Source: Pseudoalteromonas piscicida (GTDB taxonomy: Bacteria; Pseudomonadota; Gammaproteobacteria; Enterobacterales; Alteromonadaceae). Taken from it: a stretch of DNA of 64,000 nt. The notes under the pieces are model-generated. The model saw only the letters and a program-made list of their open reading frames with translations, searched no databases and was not told the origin of the DNA. This document shows positions 18,916 to 28,800 of the stretch, piece after piece (within the stretch, counting starts at the first letter, position 1; each line of letters begins with the position of its first letter). The DNA lies in NCBI RefSeq assembly GCF_000238315.3, contig NZ_CP011925.1:930001-994000 (forward strand), written 5' to 3'. A program made the translations under genes and the position numbers.

Positions 18916-19695
18916 ATGCCTGCTACACATTCTATAAATAAAGATAACGAATTTGCGCGTTGCTTTGAGTGCAACAAAGTCCCAACCATGGCGCCGTTTC
19001 ACTGGCTCGCATTAGCGTTTAAAGATATTGCAAATGCGCCATTACTTAGCCTAGTGTATGGACTTATTTTTACCCTTATACCTGCTTTTATCATGTGGTT
19101 AGTGTACCAATCAGGTACTCACTTGGTAATTCTGCCTGCCGCTGTCGCCTTTGCGCTTATCGGGCCTGCTTTTGCAGCTGGCTTGTATGATGTCGCGTGG
19201 GAGTTGGAAAAGGGCCATAAACCAACATTATCACACAGCCTTAAGTCAATGTTCCGTAATCCGGCTGGCGAGTGGGGGTTTGCGGTGTTACTGATGGTCA
19301 TTATGATTGTTTGGATGCGCCTAGCTGCGCTTATCCATGCATTATATCCAAATGTTCCGAATCCAACGTTTGAACAACTTTCGGCATTTTTAGCACTCGG
19401 CTCGATAGTGGGGGGCATTTTATTGGTGTGTGTATTTGCGATCTCAGCGTTTACTCCACAAATAATGATGGAGCGTCGAGTGGATATTATGACTGCGGTA
19501 ATAAGCTCAATGCATGCAGTGAAGGAAAATGTCGGCGCTATGGTGGTATGGTGTGGGATCTTAGTGCTTCTGGTGATGCTTGGGTTTGCAACTGGAACGG
19601 CTGGGTTTATCGTTATTATGCCGCTGCTAGCGTACGCAAGTTGGCATGGCTATATCGCTGTAATTAAAACAAAAGTGCCACGCCACTACGAATAA
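18916..19695 (+). CDS. DUF2189 family multi-pass membrane protein
   Basis: Integral inner-membrane protein of 259 residues with about six hydrophobic segments (for example SLVYGLIFTLIPAFIMWLVY and WGFAVLLMVIMIVWM). The N-terminal region (PFHWLALAFKDIANAP) and GPAFAAGLYDVAWELEKG fit DUF2189, distantly reminiscent of cytochrome oxidase subunit I-like folds but with no haem-ligand pattern. Of two in-frame ATGs, the one at 18916 is preferred because GAGGA then lies at proper distance. Function unknown. Confidence 0.8.
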   Translation: MPATHSINKDNEFARCFECNKVPTMAPFHWLALAFKDIANAPLLSLVYGLIFTLIPAFIMWLVYQSGTHLVILPAAVAFALIGPAFAAGLYDVAWELEKGHKPTLSHSLKSMFRNPAGEWGFAVLLMVIMIVWMRLAALIHALYPNVPNPTFEQLSAFLALGSIVGGILLVCVFAISAFTPQIMMERRVDIMTAVISSMHAVKENVGAMVVWCGILVLLVMLGFATGTAGFIVIMPLLAYASWHGYIAVIKTKVPRHYE

Positions 19696-19717
19696 CTAAA
19701 CACCCTCTATGAATAAA

Positions 19718-19756
19718 CAACCGCAGCATCAATGCGCATTGTCGGTACTGCGGTTG
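19718..19756 (+). terminator. Inverted repeat downstream of DUF2189
   Basis: CAACCGCAG and CTGCGGTTG form a 9-bp stem around a 21-nt loop that itself holds AATGCGCATT. No T-tract follows. It may be a terminator or a structured element; the remaining 235 bases up to the arginase-family gene show nothing else. Confidence 0.35.
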
Positions 19757-19991
19757 ACTTCCTATTTGAACCTGTTATATGTGCTGCAACAACGACCTAA
19801 TGAACAGTCAATGTCTTCCGAAAGCGAAGTTAGAGATTGAGAAAACCTTTTGATTTATAAGTTTTTTTATTTTTAATTTATCGCTTTTACTCATTATAAG
19901 CCAATCGTATTTTGAGTGTGACGCAAAATATAAAGCGCAATAGTGGAGATTTTTCTGGGTCGCATGATTATGCATATAAGAGGGGATAGCG

Positions 19992-21104
19992 ATGTCTGAG
20001 AGCAAAAAACAATTCCATAAAAAACTTGAGCACTGTTTATGCCCGCCGGGTGATGGTGTGTTTACAGTAAACACAGCGAAAGAAAGAAAAGACGCGCTAA
20101 GACAAAAGCTATATGGACAAACAGAGGGTGTGGATACGTTATGGAAAGCCTCACTGGAAAAATTGGGCGAAAGTGAACATAAAGCGGCAATTCTTGGGAT
20201 CAGTTCAGATTGTGGCGGTGGTATTTTACGCGGCGCCAACTGGGGTCCACTATTTTTGCGTTCGACATTAATAGAGCAACAGCCGCAAACGAGCGCGTTT
20301 GACCTTGGCGATGTGCGTGTTATTCCACATTTACTACATGACAAATATTTAAACGAGAGCACGATCAGTAATTGTCAAAAGGCACTTTATGCTGACCCTG
20401 AGAGTGATTATTACGTCTCACCATTATCTATTACAGAAGATGTGTGTGATGGCTTTTACGAAAATTACCCAGATAAAGGTGTGTTTGGCATTGGTGGTGA
20501 TCACTCAATCAGCTACCCGTTAACAAAAGCGTATCTTAAAGCAAAGCGTGCTCGTGGTGTAAAAACAGCGATTATCCATTTTGATGCTCACACGGATTTA
20601 CTTGTTGAGCGCTTAGGTATCGATTTATGCTTTGGCTCTTGGTGTACGCATATCCTAGAGTTTTTACCTGCACCCCATCACTTAGTACAATTTGGGATCC
20701 GCTCGAGTGGCAAACCTAAGTCTCATTGGGAATCTACATTCGGCGTTAAGCAGCATTGGGCTCATGAGATCAGAGAGCGTGGTGCACAAGCGATTGTAGA
20801 TGAAGTTATTGCACAGCTAAAGGCTGACGGTGTTGAAGAGCTTTATGTTAGCTTTGACATTGACGCACTTGATGAAGAGTTTGCTTCTGCAACGGGTACT
20901 CCAGAGGCAGGCGGTATGACTCCAGACGAAGCGATGTTAATTCTACAAGCGCTGCGTGGTGAGTTTAAAATCACAGGTGCAGACATGATGGAAATTGCCC
21001 CATTTACCGATAGCTCTCTTGTTGGACAAACGAGCTCAGAAACCACGCTTAAAGAAGGTGCTAAGCTGAGTGCATTTCTAATCGATGCTATCAACAATAG
21101 CTAA
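19992..21104 (+). CDS. Arginase/agmatinase-family ureohydrolase
   Basis: Binuclear manganese hydrolase that cleaves a guanidino or formimino group. The metal motifs are intact: GGDHS (His171), DAHTD (198-202) and SFDIDALD (Asp288, Asp290). The downstream GTGTPE-like stretch (TGTPEAGG) is also present. At 370 residues it is longer than agmatinase SpeB, with an N-terminal extension of about 60 residues. Substrate could be arginine, agmatine, formimidoylglutamate or another guanidine; no histidine- or arginine-pathway neighbours settle this. Monocistronic. Confidence 0.85.
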   Translation: MSESKKQFHKKLEHCLCPPGDGVFTVNTAKERKDALRQKLYGQTEGVDTLWKASLEKLGESEHKAAILGISSDCGGGILRGANWGPLFLRSTLIEQQPQTSAFDLGDVRVIPHLLHDKYLNESTISNCQKALYADPESDYYVSPLSITEDVCDGFYENYPDKGVFGIGGDHSISYPLTKAYLKAKRARGVKTAIIHFDAHTDLLVERLGIDLCFGSWCTHILEFLPAPHHLVQFGIRSSGKPKSHWESTFGVKQHWAHEIRERGAQAIVDEVIAQLKADGVEELYVSFDIDALDEEFASATGTPEAGGMTPDEAMLILQALRGEFKITGADMMEIAPFTDSSLVGQTSSETTLKEGAKLSAFLIDAINNS

Positions 21105-21269
21105 AGTAACTATTAACTCTGTGATAGGCGGGGGGATCCTTGTCTATCAATCATTCGCTTCGATAAATTAGCCATAACTCCCATCTACAAGAAGCCATTC
21201 TATCTCTTTAAAAATTGCTCAACCTTTAAGTTAAGACTATATTATTCAAGTAGCTATGGGGAGAGTTTC

Positions 21270-21980
21270 ATGAAGGGTGCACGCTCTTTTGGTCTTTGTA
21301 TTTTGCTGATGAGTTTCAGTGCGCTTGCCTATACGCTAAATATAGTCACTGAGAACTTTCCTGACTTCCAATACCTTAATGAAAAAGGAGAACTAATTGG
21401 GCGTTCAGCGGATAAAGTTAGGGCGGTGCTTGATGACTCTGGCATTGATTACACCATCAACGTACTTTCATGGCCTGCGGCCTATAATGCTGCATTAAGA
21501 AAAGAAGATACCTGTGTGTTTTCAACAGCCAGAAATACCATCCGCGAAAATGAGTTTACTTGGGTATTTCCAATTGATACGTTTTCCACCTCTTTTTATG
21601 CGCTACGTGAAAGCAAAATCAAGCTGAATAAATTAGAAGATGCGCAAGCTTATCGAACAGCGGTTATCTGAGACAATTTTAGCCACCAATTTTTAATGGA
21701 GCATGGTTTTCAAGAAGGAAAACAGCTGATCCTGATTAATTCTTTTGATAAGGTTTTTGAGCTACTCAAGACACGCAAAGACTTTGTTGATTTGGTGATA
21801 TTAAGTGATGCCCAGTTTAGGTTTCGAAGTGCAAAAGAGCATACGGCTCAATTACTTGAGCCGGTATACACATTAGAGCAGTTTAATACATCACTTTATT
21901 TGGCTTGCAATAAAAATGTTCCCAAGCATATTCTTGAAAAGCTTAAGGACACCTACAACGCGCTTTATGCAGCCAAATAA
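21270..21980 (+). pseudogene. Periplasmic substrate-binding protein (PBP2 type) with in-frame TGA
   Basis: Encodes a secreted solute-binding-like protein of the extracellular family-3/TransportSub group common in Pseudoalteromonas: a signal peptide, then YTLNIVTENFPDFQYLNE. The frame is continuous over about 235 codons except for TGA at 21669-21671, between RTAVI and DNFSHQFL. An Arg codon CGA is the likely ancestor (VIRD), one C-to-T change away. GGGGAGAG before the ATG is a good ribosome-binding site. No permease or ATPase is nearby, as usual for these orphan proteins. Confidence 0.7.
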
Positions 21981-21996
21981 GCTTAGAGAAAGCGGG

Positions 21997-22239
21997 TTAT
22001 TTTTTTATATCTGGCCACTGAAAGCCGTGGAAGGTATCTAGATACAGTTGCTCCACTTTGGTTCTTGCCCAAGGTGTGCGACGCAAAAACTTGAGACTAG
22101 ATTTAACGCTTGGGTTATCTTTGAAGCAGTTGATATCTACGGCGGCAGCCATTTCTTTCCAGCCTAGTTGCTGCTCAAGTTTTACAACGATCTCTTCTAA
22201 CTTGATACCGTGAAGGGGGTTATTCGCTTGGGTTGTCAT
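21997..22239 (-). CDS. VF530 (DUF2132) family protein
   Basis: An 80-residue protein with the family hallmarks NPLHGI at the N-terminus, INCFKDNPSVKSSLKFLRRTPWAR in the middle and a terminal aromatic stretch (GFQWPDIKK). The Vibrio fischeri member has a solved structure and was proposed to bind DNA; the function is not established. It is followed upstream by the DUF1496 gene on the same strand. Confidence 0.85.
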   Translation of the reverse strand: MTTQANNPLHGIKLEEIVVKLEQQLGWKEMAAAVDINCFKDNPSVKSSLKFLRRTPWARTKVEQLYLDTFHGFQWPDIKK

Positions 22240-22271
22240 CTTTTACTTCTATATAACTTTAGATATTACGC

Positions 22272-22553
22272 CTAGTTTACCCTAATTTTATCCGAAATTT
22301 CAGGTCTTATTGGTGCACCAGACGCGTCAGCTTTTACCCACACAAGTTTGCCATTGTCTTCGTTGTACTTTTTCGTTGCACAGACAAACAGCATGTCAAA
22401 CTGTAGCAATAGTGCGCCTTCGCTATATGACTTTCCTTCATACCAACAGACTTGCTTTGGTATTTCTCCATATAACCTCAAATCAGTGGGCGTTGTAGCC
22501 AAAACAGGCAGTGAGATCAAATTAACAGCGATTAAACAAATTAAAAACTTCAT
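22272..22553 (-). CDS. DUF1496 family secreted protein
   Basis: A 93-residue exported protein with a signal peptide ending near VLA-TTPTDLR. The mature part carries VCWYEGKSYSEGALL and a second Cys (LFVCATKKY), followed by GKLVWVK; this spacing is typical of DUF1496, and the two Cys may form a disulfide. The ATG chosen replaces a TTG one codon upstream. It lies 32 bp before the VF530 gene on the same strand. Function unknown. Confidence 0.75.
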   Translation of the reverse strand: MKFLICLIAVNLISLPVLATTPTDLRLYGEIPKQVCWYEGKSYSEGALLLQFDMLFVCATKKYNEDNGKLVWVKADASGAPIRPEISDKIRVN

Positions 22554-22607
22554 CAAATTTGGTTTTTTGAACTAGAGTGTTAAATGACTATAGAAGAATA
22601 AGGAAAA

Positions 22608-22844
22608 ATGACAATGGCATTAGACCAAAAATTGTTGGATGAGTTGACCTTACTAGCTAGATTTCCAAGACATAGTTTGCATCAGGGGATAAAAATTCAT
22701 AGCAGTGCGCCTGAAGGTATACAAGGTGCAGCGATGCGACTATTTGAAAAAGGGGTCATTGACAGCCCAGATGGGGGTTATTTGACTGATCTTGGTCACG
22801 ACCTTATTGGCCATTTTGATCATGTCTATAGCGCACTGAAATAA
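22608..22844 (+). CDS. TIGR02647 family small conserved protein
   Basis: A 78-residue cytoplasmic protein. The motif GIKIHSSA followed by AA..LFEKGVIDSPDGGYLTDLG matches the TIGR02647 family of unknown function, found in gammaproteobacteria. The C-terminal half looks like a small winged-helix fragment (beta hairpin DGGYLTDLG), so DNA contact is conceivable. AAGGAA precedes two closely spaced ATGs, at 22608 and 22614. Confidence 0.8.
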   Translation: MTMALDQKLLDELTLLARFPRHSLHQGIKIHSSAPEGIQGAAMRLFEKGVIDSPDGGYLTDLGHDLIGHFDHVYSALK

Positions 22845-22862
22845 CAAACGCTCGTTTGATTG

Positions 22863-22893
22863 AAAGAGTGATACGCTTAGCATATCACTCTTT
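22863..22893. terminator. Bidirectional terminator between TIGR02647 and maiA
   Basis: An 11-bp perfect stem (22863-22873 with 22883-22893) with a 9-nt loop, A-rich on the left and T-rich on the right. It suits both convergent genes. Confidence 0.85.
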
Positions 22894-22918
22894 TTAATTG
22901 GCTTATCGCTTACTTGCC

Positions 22919-23548
22919 TTATTGTGCGTCTAATTGATTGTCAGGCGCCGCATCAGAAAACGCATCAAGCGTATTACAATATTCGTACACTCGACTGATC
23001 TTAGGAAATGCAGTCATATCTACTTTAAAGCGCAGTGCATTAAATACTTGTGGTACTAAACAAACATCCGCGAGTGTGGGCTCCGTGCCAAAGCAAAATT
23101 GACCGTCGCCAATCATAGGCTCTAGCTTTTTAAAGCCTTCGATAACCCAGTGGCGATACCACTCATTTTTTTGTTCATCAGATGCGCCTAGCTCACTTGA
23201 TAGATATTTAAGCACACGCAGGTTATCGATAGGGTGGATATCACAGGCTATGGCGTAGCAAAAGTTTCTTACCTGCGCTTTTTGCCAAGGATCTTGTGGT
23301 AGCAATGCTTGGCCAGTTTGGGTTTCTTCTAGCCACTCCAATATCGCTAAAGATTGTGCAAGAACGCCATGCTCAGTTTCCAGAGCCGGTAGTAACCCTT
23401 GACCGTTTTTACTTAAATATGCCTCGCCGCTTTGCTCCGATTTAAGCAAGTTTACTGGGACTAACTCGTGGTCTAATCCTTTAAGGTTTAAAGCAATACG
23501 CACACGATAGGCTGCAGATGAGCGAAAATAAGTATAGAGTTTCAACAT
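22919..23548 (-). CDS. maiA: Maleylacetoacetate isomerase (zeta-class GST)
   Basis: Isomerises maleylacetoacetate to fumarylacetoacetate using glutathione, the step after homogentisate dioxygenase in tyrosine degradation. The N-terminal TYFRSSAAYRVRIALNLKG carries the zeta-class SSCxxR-like active site in the SSAAYR form, and TLADVCLVPQV is the conserved C-terminal domain motif. Length (209) is normal. It follows hmgA by 5 bp, so they are co-transcribed. No fumarylacetoacetase gene is adjacent. Confidence 0.93.
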   Translation of the reverse strand: MLKLYTYFRSSAAYRVRIALNLKGLDHELVPVNLLKSEQSGEAYLSKNGQGLLPALETEHGVLAQSLAILEWLEETQTGQALLPQDPWQKAQVRNFCYAIACDIHPIDNLRVLKYLSSELGASDEQKNEWYRHWVIEGFKKLEPMIGDGQFCFGTEPTLADVCLVPQVFNALRFKVDMTAFPKISRVYEYCNTLDAFSDAAPDNQLDAQ

Positions 23549-23553
23549 AATCT

Positions 23554-24849
23554 TTATGCTCCTTTAAAGTACTTTTTAATGCCTTTCCAGCAATCAGCAT
23601 AGTTAGGCTGACGCGCTTTGCCTTCTAAAGCATACTTAGTTGGAGAGATAATGTAACGTGACTCAAACATAAACGCGAGTGTGTTTTCATAGCGCTGTGG
23701 TGCAAGCTCTGCGTTGCTCGCCTTTTCAAATACATCAGCTTCTGGCCCATGAGGAGACATACAGTTGTGTAGACTCATACCACCTGGCACAAAACCATGT
23801 TCTTTAGCGTCGTAAACACCTTCGATTAAGCCCATAAACTCACTCATGATATTACGGTGATAATAAGGCGGACGGAATGTATTTTCTGCCACCATCCAGC
23901 GCGGTGGGAAGATCACAAAGTCTACGTTTGCAACACCAGGTGTGCCTGATGGAGAAGTAAGTACAGTAAAGATTGACGGATCTGGGTGGTCAAAGCTTAC
24001 GGTGTTCATTACATTAAATCGCGCTAAATCATATTTGTATGGGGCGCTATTACCTGTCCATGCAACCACATCAAGCGGTGAGTGGCCAATCTCAGAGCGG
24101 AACAGATTACCATTAAACTTTGCAACGAGTTCAAAATCGCCTTCTTTGTCCTCAAAGGCGGCAACCGGGTATTGAAAGTCACGTTCGTTGGTATAGCCAT
24201 TCGCACCAACAGGGCCTCGCTCAGGCAATATATAAGGGTGTCCGTAGTTTTCACAAATATAACCACGCACCGTATCGCTTAAAAGCTCTACACTGAATTT
24301 GATACCACGAGGGATAACGGCAATCTCACCTGGTTTAATTGCGAGTTTTCCGCACTCGGTGTGTAAAATGAGTTCACCTTGCTGTGGGACGAATAACAGC
24401 TCGCCATCCGCATTATAGAAATAACGACCTTCCATTGATGCGTTAGCAACATATACATGAATACCAATCCCGCTTTGGCCATTAGCACTGCCGTTAGCAG
24501 CCATCGTTACTAAGCCATCGATAAAATCTGTTTTTTCTTGTGGTATATCGATAGGGTTCCAGCGCAACATGGAAGGAGGGGTAACGGCTTCAGTTATTGG
24601 TGCTGTGCGCAATAGGCCATTATCCATAGCTTCATATTCACCTTGTAAAACAGAAGGGCGAATACGGTAGAACCAATTTCGACGATTATCAGCACGAGGC
24701 GCTGTAAAAGCGGTGGTGTTATATTGCTCTGCATAAAGATCGTATTTTACTTTTTGCGGTGAAAATTGACCAATCGGTAAAGCGCCCGGCAGTGCTTCAC
24801 TTTCAAATTGATTACCAAATCCAGTTAAATATTGAAGTTCTTGGCTCAT
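23554..24849 (-). CDS. hmgA: Homogentisate 1,2-dioxygenase
   Basis: Non-haem iron enzyme that opens the aromatic ring of homogentisate. The family signatures are clear: [19 protein letters not shown] at the start, [20 protein letters not shown] with iron-ligand His and Glu, and [19 protein letters not shown] with the remaining His. Length (431) is standard. Loss of this enzyme typically yields brown pyomelanin. Divergent from a MarR regulator, with a palindrome in the shared promoter region. Confidence 0.96.
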   Translation of the reverse strand: MSQELQYLTGFGNQFESEALPGALPIGQFSPQKVKYDLYAEQYNTTAFTAPRADNRRNWFYRIRPSVLQGEYEAMDNGLLRTAPITEAVTPPSMLRWNPIDIPQEKTDFIDGLVTMAANGSANGQSGIGIHVYVANASMEGRYFYNADGELLFVPQQGELILHTECGKLAIKPGEIAVIPRGIKFSVELLSDTVRGYICENYGHPYILPERGPVGANGYTNERDFQYPVAAFEDKEGDFELVAKFNGNLFRSEIGHSPLDVVAWTGNSAPYKYDLARFNVMNTVSFDHPDPSIFTVLTSPSGTPGVANVDFVIFPPRWMVAENTFRPPYYHRNIMSEFMGLIEGVYDAKEHGFVPGGMSLHNCMSPHGPEADVFEKASNAELAPQRYENTLAFMFESRYIISPTKYALEGKARQPNYADCWKGIKKYFKGA

Positions 24850-24880
24850 GTGTCTCGACTCCTTTGTGTTTTATAGTAAG

Positions 24881-24900
24881 ATACTCTCATGTGAGAGTAT
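24881..24900 (-). promoter_or_regulatory. Perfect palindromic operator upstream of hmgA
   Basis: ATACTCTCATGTGAGAGTAT has 9-bp arms around a 2-bp centre and lies 32 bases before the hmgA start, in the 112-bp gap to the divergent MarR gene. Its size and symmetry suit a MarR dimer. Homogentisate or a related metabolite would be the likely effector. Confidence 0.7.
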
Positions 24901-24961
24901 TTTCAATATTTGTCATCTAGTCGCTCTGTAAAGTTATAGTGACAGTTGGGAGTGTAAAATA

Positions 24962-25447
24962 ATGTCTAAAAATAATGAAAAGCTGCTGAATATAAATGAA
25001 TTTTTGCCGTATCAGCTCGTTTCACTGTCAACAAAAGTGAGCAATGACTTTGCACACGTCTATGAACAAAAGGGAGAGTTAACGCAGCCACAATGGCGGG
25101 TGTTATCACACGCAATACAGAAGGAGGGGATCACCGCTAAGCACATTTGCGAACTGGCAAGCATGGATAAATCAACCGTTTCAAGAGCAATTAAGCAGTT
25201 ACAAGACAGAGAATTGATTGAGATGTTAGTGAGTCCAAGTGATAAACGTGCAAAAACTATTGCAGTGACAGAGCAAGGGAGAGTGCTTTATCAAATGTTA
25301 ACGCCGTTTGCATTGGCATGGGAAGCTGAGCTACTTAGTTGTTTTAGCGATGAGCAGAAAGAGAAGTTCGTACAACTACTGAAATTATTACAGTCTGCAG
25401 TAGATGAAAAAGAGCTTGCTCATTCATTTAGAGCAAGCTCTATATAG
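24962..25447 (+). CDS. MarR-family transcriptional regulator
   Basis: A 161-residue winged-helix regulator: QWRVLSHAIQKEGITAKHICELASMDKSTVSRAIKQLQDRELIEM forms the helix-turn-helix and the wing follows (PSDKRAKTIAVTEQG). The divergent position next to hmgA-maiA and the palindrome between them suggest control of homogentisate catabolism, as HmgR-type regulators do in other bacteria; this is inference from context. GGGAG lies before the ATG. Confidence 0.85.
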   Translation: MSKNNEKLLNINEFLPYQLVSLSTKVSNDFAHVYEQKGELTQPQWRVLSHAIQKEGITAKHICELASMDKSTVSRAIKQLQDRELIEMLVSPSDKRAKTIAVTEQGRVLYQMLTPFALAWEAELLSCFSDEQKEKFVQLLKLLQSAVDEKELAHSFRASSI

Positions 25448-25464
25448 TAACGTACCGCTGAATG

Positions 25465-25638
25465 TTATCTCGTACGGTTTTCTGTACATGATATTATAGT
25501 CATATAGATCATGTAGAGCATGGATATTTCAAATGCGCTGCTTTTTAGTGAATGATTGGATAGAGAGATGATTAAAAAATCAATAGCTATGCCTAACATT
25601 GTGACTAGAAAGCTGATAAAAGCTTTACGTTTTAACAT
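25465..25638 (-). CDS. Possible small two-helix membrane protein
   Basis: An uninterrupted 57-codon frame starts MLKRKAFISFLVTMLGIAI, with a first hydrophobic helix at about 6-27, a short polar turn (SNHSLKSS) and a second hydrophobic stretch (ISMLYMIYMTIIS). The basic N-terminus before the first helix fits the positive-inside rule. AAGGGATA precedes the ATG at good spacing. It converges with the MarR gene. I do not recognise a family, and the region may be non-coding. Confidence 0.45.
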   Translation of the reverse strand: MLKRKAFISFLVTMLGIAIDFLIISLSNHSLKSSAFEISMLYMIYMTIISCTENRTR

Positions 25639-25806
25639 AATTTATCCCTTATTATATTGATAATCCTTTCATTTTAACATTTAGCATGGTTTATTGCTCA
25701 GAAACAATGATTTGTCCTGATCCTATTTTACTTAATGTGAGGAGTTTATAAAGGCTTGGTTGTGGTTAATTAGGTGAAAATAACCTTAAGCTGGATTAAA
25801 TATAAA

Positions 25807-25830
25807 AAAGGCCAACTTTCGCTGGCCTTT
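25807..25830 (-). terminator. Terminator of the nuclease/TonB-receptor operon
   Basis: AAAGGCCA and TGGCCTTT form an 8-bp stem with an 8-nt loop; on the minus strand a run of six T follows. It lies 28 bases after the receptor stop codon. Confidence 0.9.
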
Positions 25831-25858
25831 GGGAGATTATCTAATTACGTGTTAGATA

Positions 25859-28800
25859 TTAGAAGTTGTAGCGTACGCCGATCTTGATGCGATAAGTTGA
25901 GTCTTCTGCTTCAAACTTATAGTCGCTAGTAATCGGTGCGCCGATGATGTACTTACCAGTCGCAGGGTCGATATCCATATTTAGCGTATTACGAGTGCCA
26001 AAGTCTTGCGTATAAACTTTACCAGCTGAAGAATCAATCAGGTTTAGTAAGTTGTTCACTACGAAGTAAACTTCACCTTTATGATCTTTAGTGAAACCTG
26101 GAAGTTCCTGAGAAACATACAGATCCATAGTCGTAGTCCAAGGCGATGTAGCCGCACTACGGTCAACGAAGCCACCTGCATAGCCAGACAGACCTAAGCT
26201 CTCATAATGAGCAAGCACTTCTGCCTCAGTTGTACCTTCGTAACGAAGTACGTTTGCATCGTTTGCCGTTGGAACATAAGCTAGGTAGTTACCGCCGAAC
26301 GTTGAACCAAAGCCTGAAGGCTGAATTAGATCTTGATCGAAGAAGCGACCACCAGTTAGGTTTTGCCATCTTGTTAGGTGGCTGTATGCTGAACCTGAAC
26401 GGCGTTCAAAGAATAGATTGAAATTCGTTTTATAGTTTTCAATGAACTCTGTTGAATAGCCAAGGTTTAGGACAAAACGGTGCTCAGTTTCATAAGAAGA
26501 AGTACCGATTTGTGTTTCTTGGTGATCTAAGAAGTGACCGTAGCGGTAGTTACTACGACCCGTTGACGAACCACCTGGGTTACCTTCAGTGATATCTTGG
26601 TGAGTATAAGACATATCAAACTTGAAGCCATTATCCCACGTTTTAGAAAGACCAGTACTTAAGATAATTGAACGACCGTTTTTGTCTGCGTTCGTTAGCA
26701 TAATCTCAAGTTCACGGGTATCGTAGAATGGTAATGCACCATCAGCTGTAGAACCTACTACATCGCCTTCTTGAAGAAGTGCAGTATTCACCCATTCAGC
26801 GGTATTTTCTTTATCTGTGAAGATAGCAGTCGTAGTCCACGCGAATCCGTCACCAAGGCCTGGGATGTCAAGTGTTACATCCGCATTTAGCATATAAGTC
26901 CATTGTGATGGAATGTCGAAGTTAGGATCGATAAAGTTCGAAACTGAACCACGATTCGCATTGTTAATACCTTCGATAGCTTCTGGCGGAATAGTATTTA
27001 GGATATTTGCTGGAGCAGTAACATCACTAGCAGAGAAGTTTTGACGACTGAAGCCATCGTTTGAGTAAGAGTTTGAGATCCAAACGTTAGGGTTACCACC
27101 TGCATAACGACCTACGCTACCACGGATAGTGACGTCTTCGTTCATGTAGTAAGTGAAACCTGCACGAGGCAACCAAATGTCAGCGCCATCTAGGTTATAA
27201 GTGTTATCAAAACCCGTTCTGTCAAATACGTCTTGGTTGAACGCTGGTTTGTCGTCAGAGCCTAAACGCTCGTAACGAAGACCAAAGCTAAACGCTAGTT
27301 CATCGCTGAAGTCCCAACGGTCGTTCACGTATAGTGCAAGGTCTTTACGTTTGAATGCCGCTGCAACTGCATCAGGGTTATTGCCGATACCGTTGCTGTA
27401 TGTGTATCTTGAAATTTGGCGTGCAGCAAAGTCTTCTAGGCTGTTAAATGTGATAACACCCTTTGAACCATCTAGATAAAGGTTTTCAACGTCTAGAATG
27501 TCATACTTGATACCGAACTCTAGTGTATGTTCGTCAAGTAGGTAAGTACCGTCAAACTTGAATGTTGTTAGGTCGTTTTCTAGTGAGTTTGAGTGGCGGC
27601 TAGCATCTGAACCAAAGCTGATGTCACCTGTAACACCATCACCATCTACGTCGATGTTGCTGATGCTGATATCACCTAAACCAAGTGCACTATCAAGTGA
27701 AATCTGACCAGTTTCAACAGACTTGCTTGTGATACTGATTTGTGTTGAGAAATCATCTGTCCAGTCAGAGTATAGCGTTGAGCTGAAGTTATTTAGTTTC
27801 TCAGATTTATTGTACCAATAAGTGCTTAGGTGTAGATTATCAGCATCATCAGTCATGTTATTTGTGCGGTTACCTTCATTGAACATGTAGATAAAGTTTG
27901 CACGATGATAGTCGTTGATGTTCCAATCTAGTTTGATGATATATTTTTCATCTTCTAGTTGTGGTTGGGTGTCTGCACCACCGATGTTATCAACACCATA
28001 TACTTCAGAAGCAATTTTGCGTACTGCAGCTAAGTCGTTTTGTGTGATTTTTGTCTCGTTAGCGCCAATACCAGAACCTGCAGGGCCCCACTCAATTGAC
28101 TGAGGAGATTCATACTTTTCGTAAGCACCGAAGAAGAATAGTTTGTTTTCGATAAGAGGCGCACCGATTGAGAAACCATAGTTCTCTTCTTCAAACTCTA
28201 GTGGAACTTCTTTACCATTGTTTTTTGGAGTACCAGCCCAGCTGTCAGTCATTTTCTCATAGAAAACGCTACCGGTGATTTCGTTAGTACCAGACTTAAA
28301 TACCGCGTCAACGTTACCGCCAGTAAAGCCGCTTGATTTAGCATTTGTTGGTGCTACTTGAACGGTTACTTGGTCAAGTGCGTCTAGAGGGAATGGGTTA
28401 CGTTGTGTTGGGTAACCACCAGAGTTAAGACCGAAGTCATCGTTTAGCGGAATACCATCAACAGTAATAGAGTTTGTACGCGGGTTTGAGCCTGCGATTG
28501 TCATTGAGCTGTCGCTACCAGGTTGGATAACAACTAGCGGGTTATTTCTTACTACGTCTTTAATATCACGATTGATACTAGGTGTGCTCTTGATTGCATC
28601 TGCACCGTAATAAGTGTCGTTTGCAGAGGAGTTAAATAGTACTGGAGTGCCAGTAACTACGATAGACTCCATTTGCAATTCGCTTAGCTGCTGGTCGATC
28701 TTTTGTGCTTCACCTAGTGATAGGTAAACGTTACGCAGCTCAGCGTCACGGAATTTGTTTGAGTCGATAGTGATGGTATATGGACCACCAACGCGAAGAC

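Noticed and set aside
19808..20362. 184-codon minus-strand frame overlapping the arginase-family gene
   Set aside because: Opposite strand of an intact ureohydrolase; Cys/Ser-rich composition typical of shadow frames.
21121..21160. TGATAG / CTATCA stem with a G-run after the arginase-family gene
   Set aside because: Only six pairs and no T-tract.
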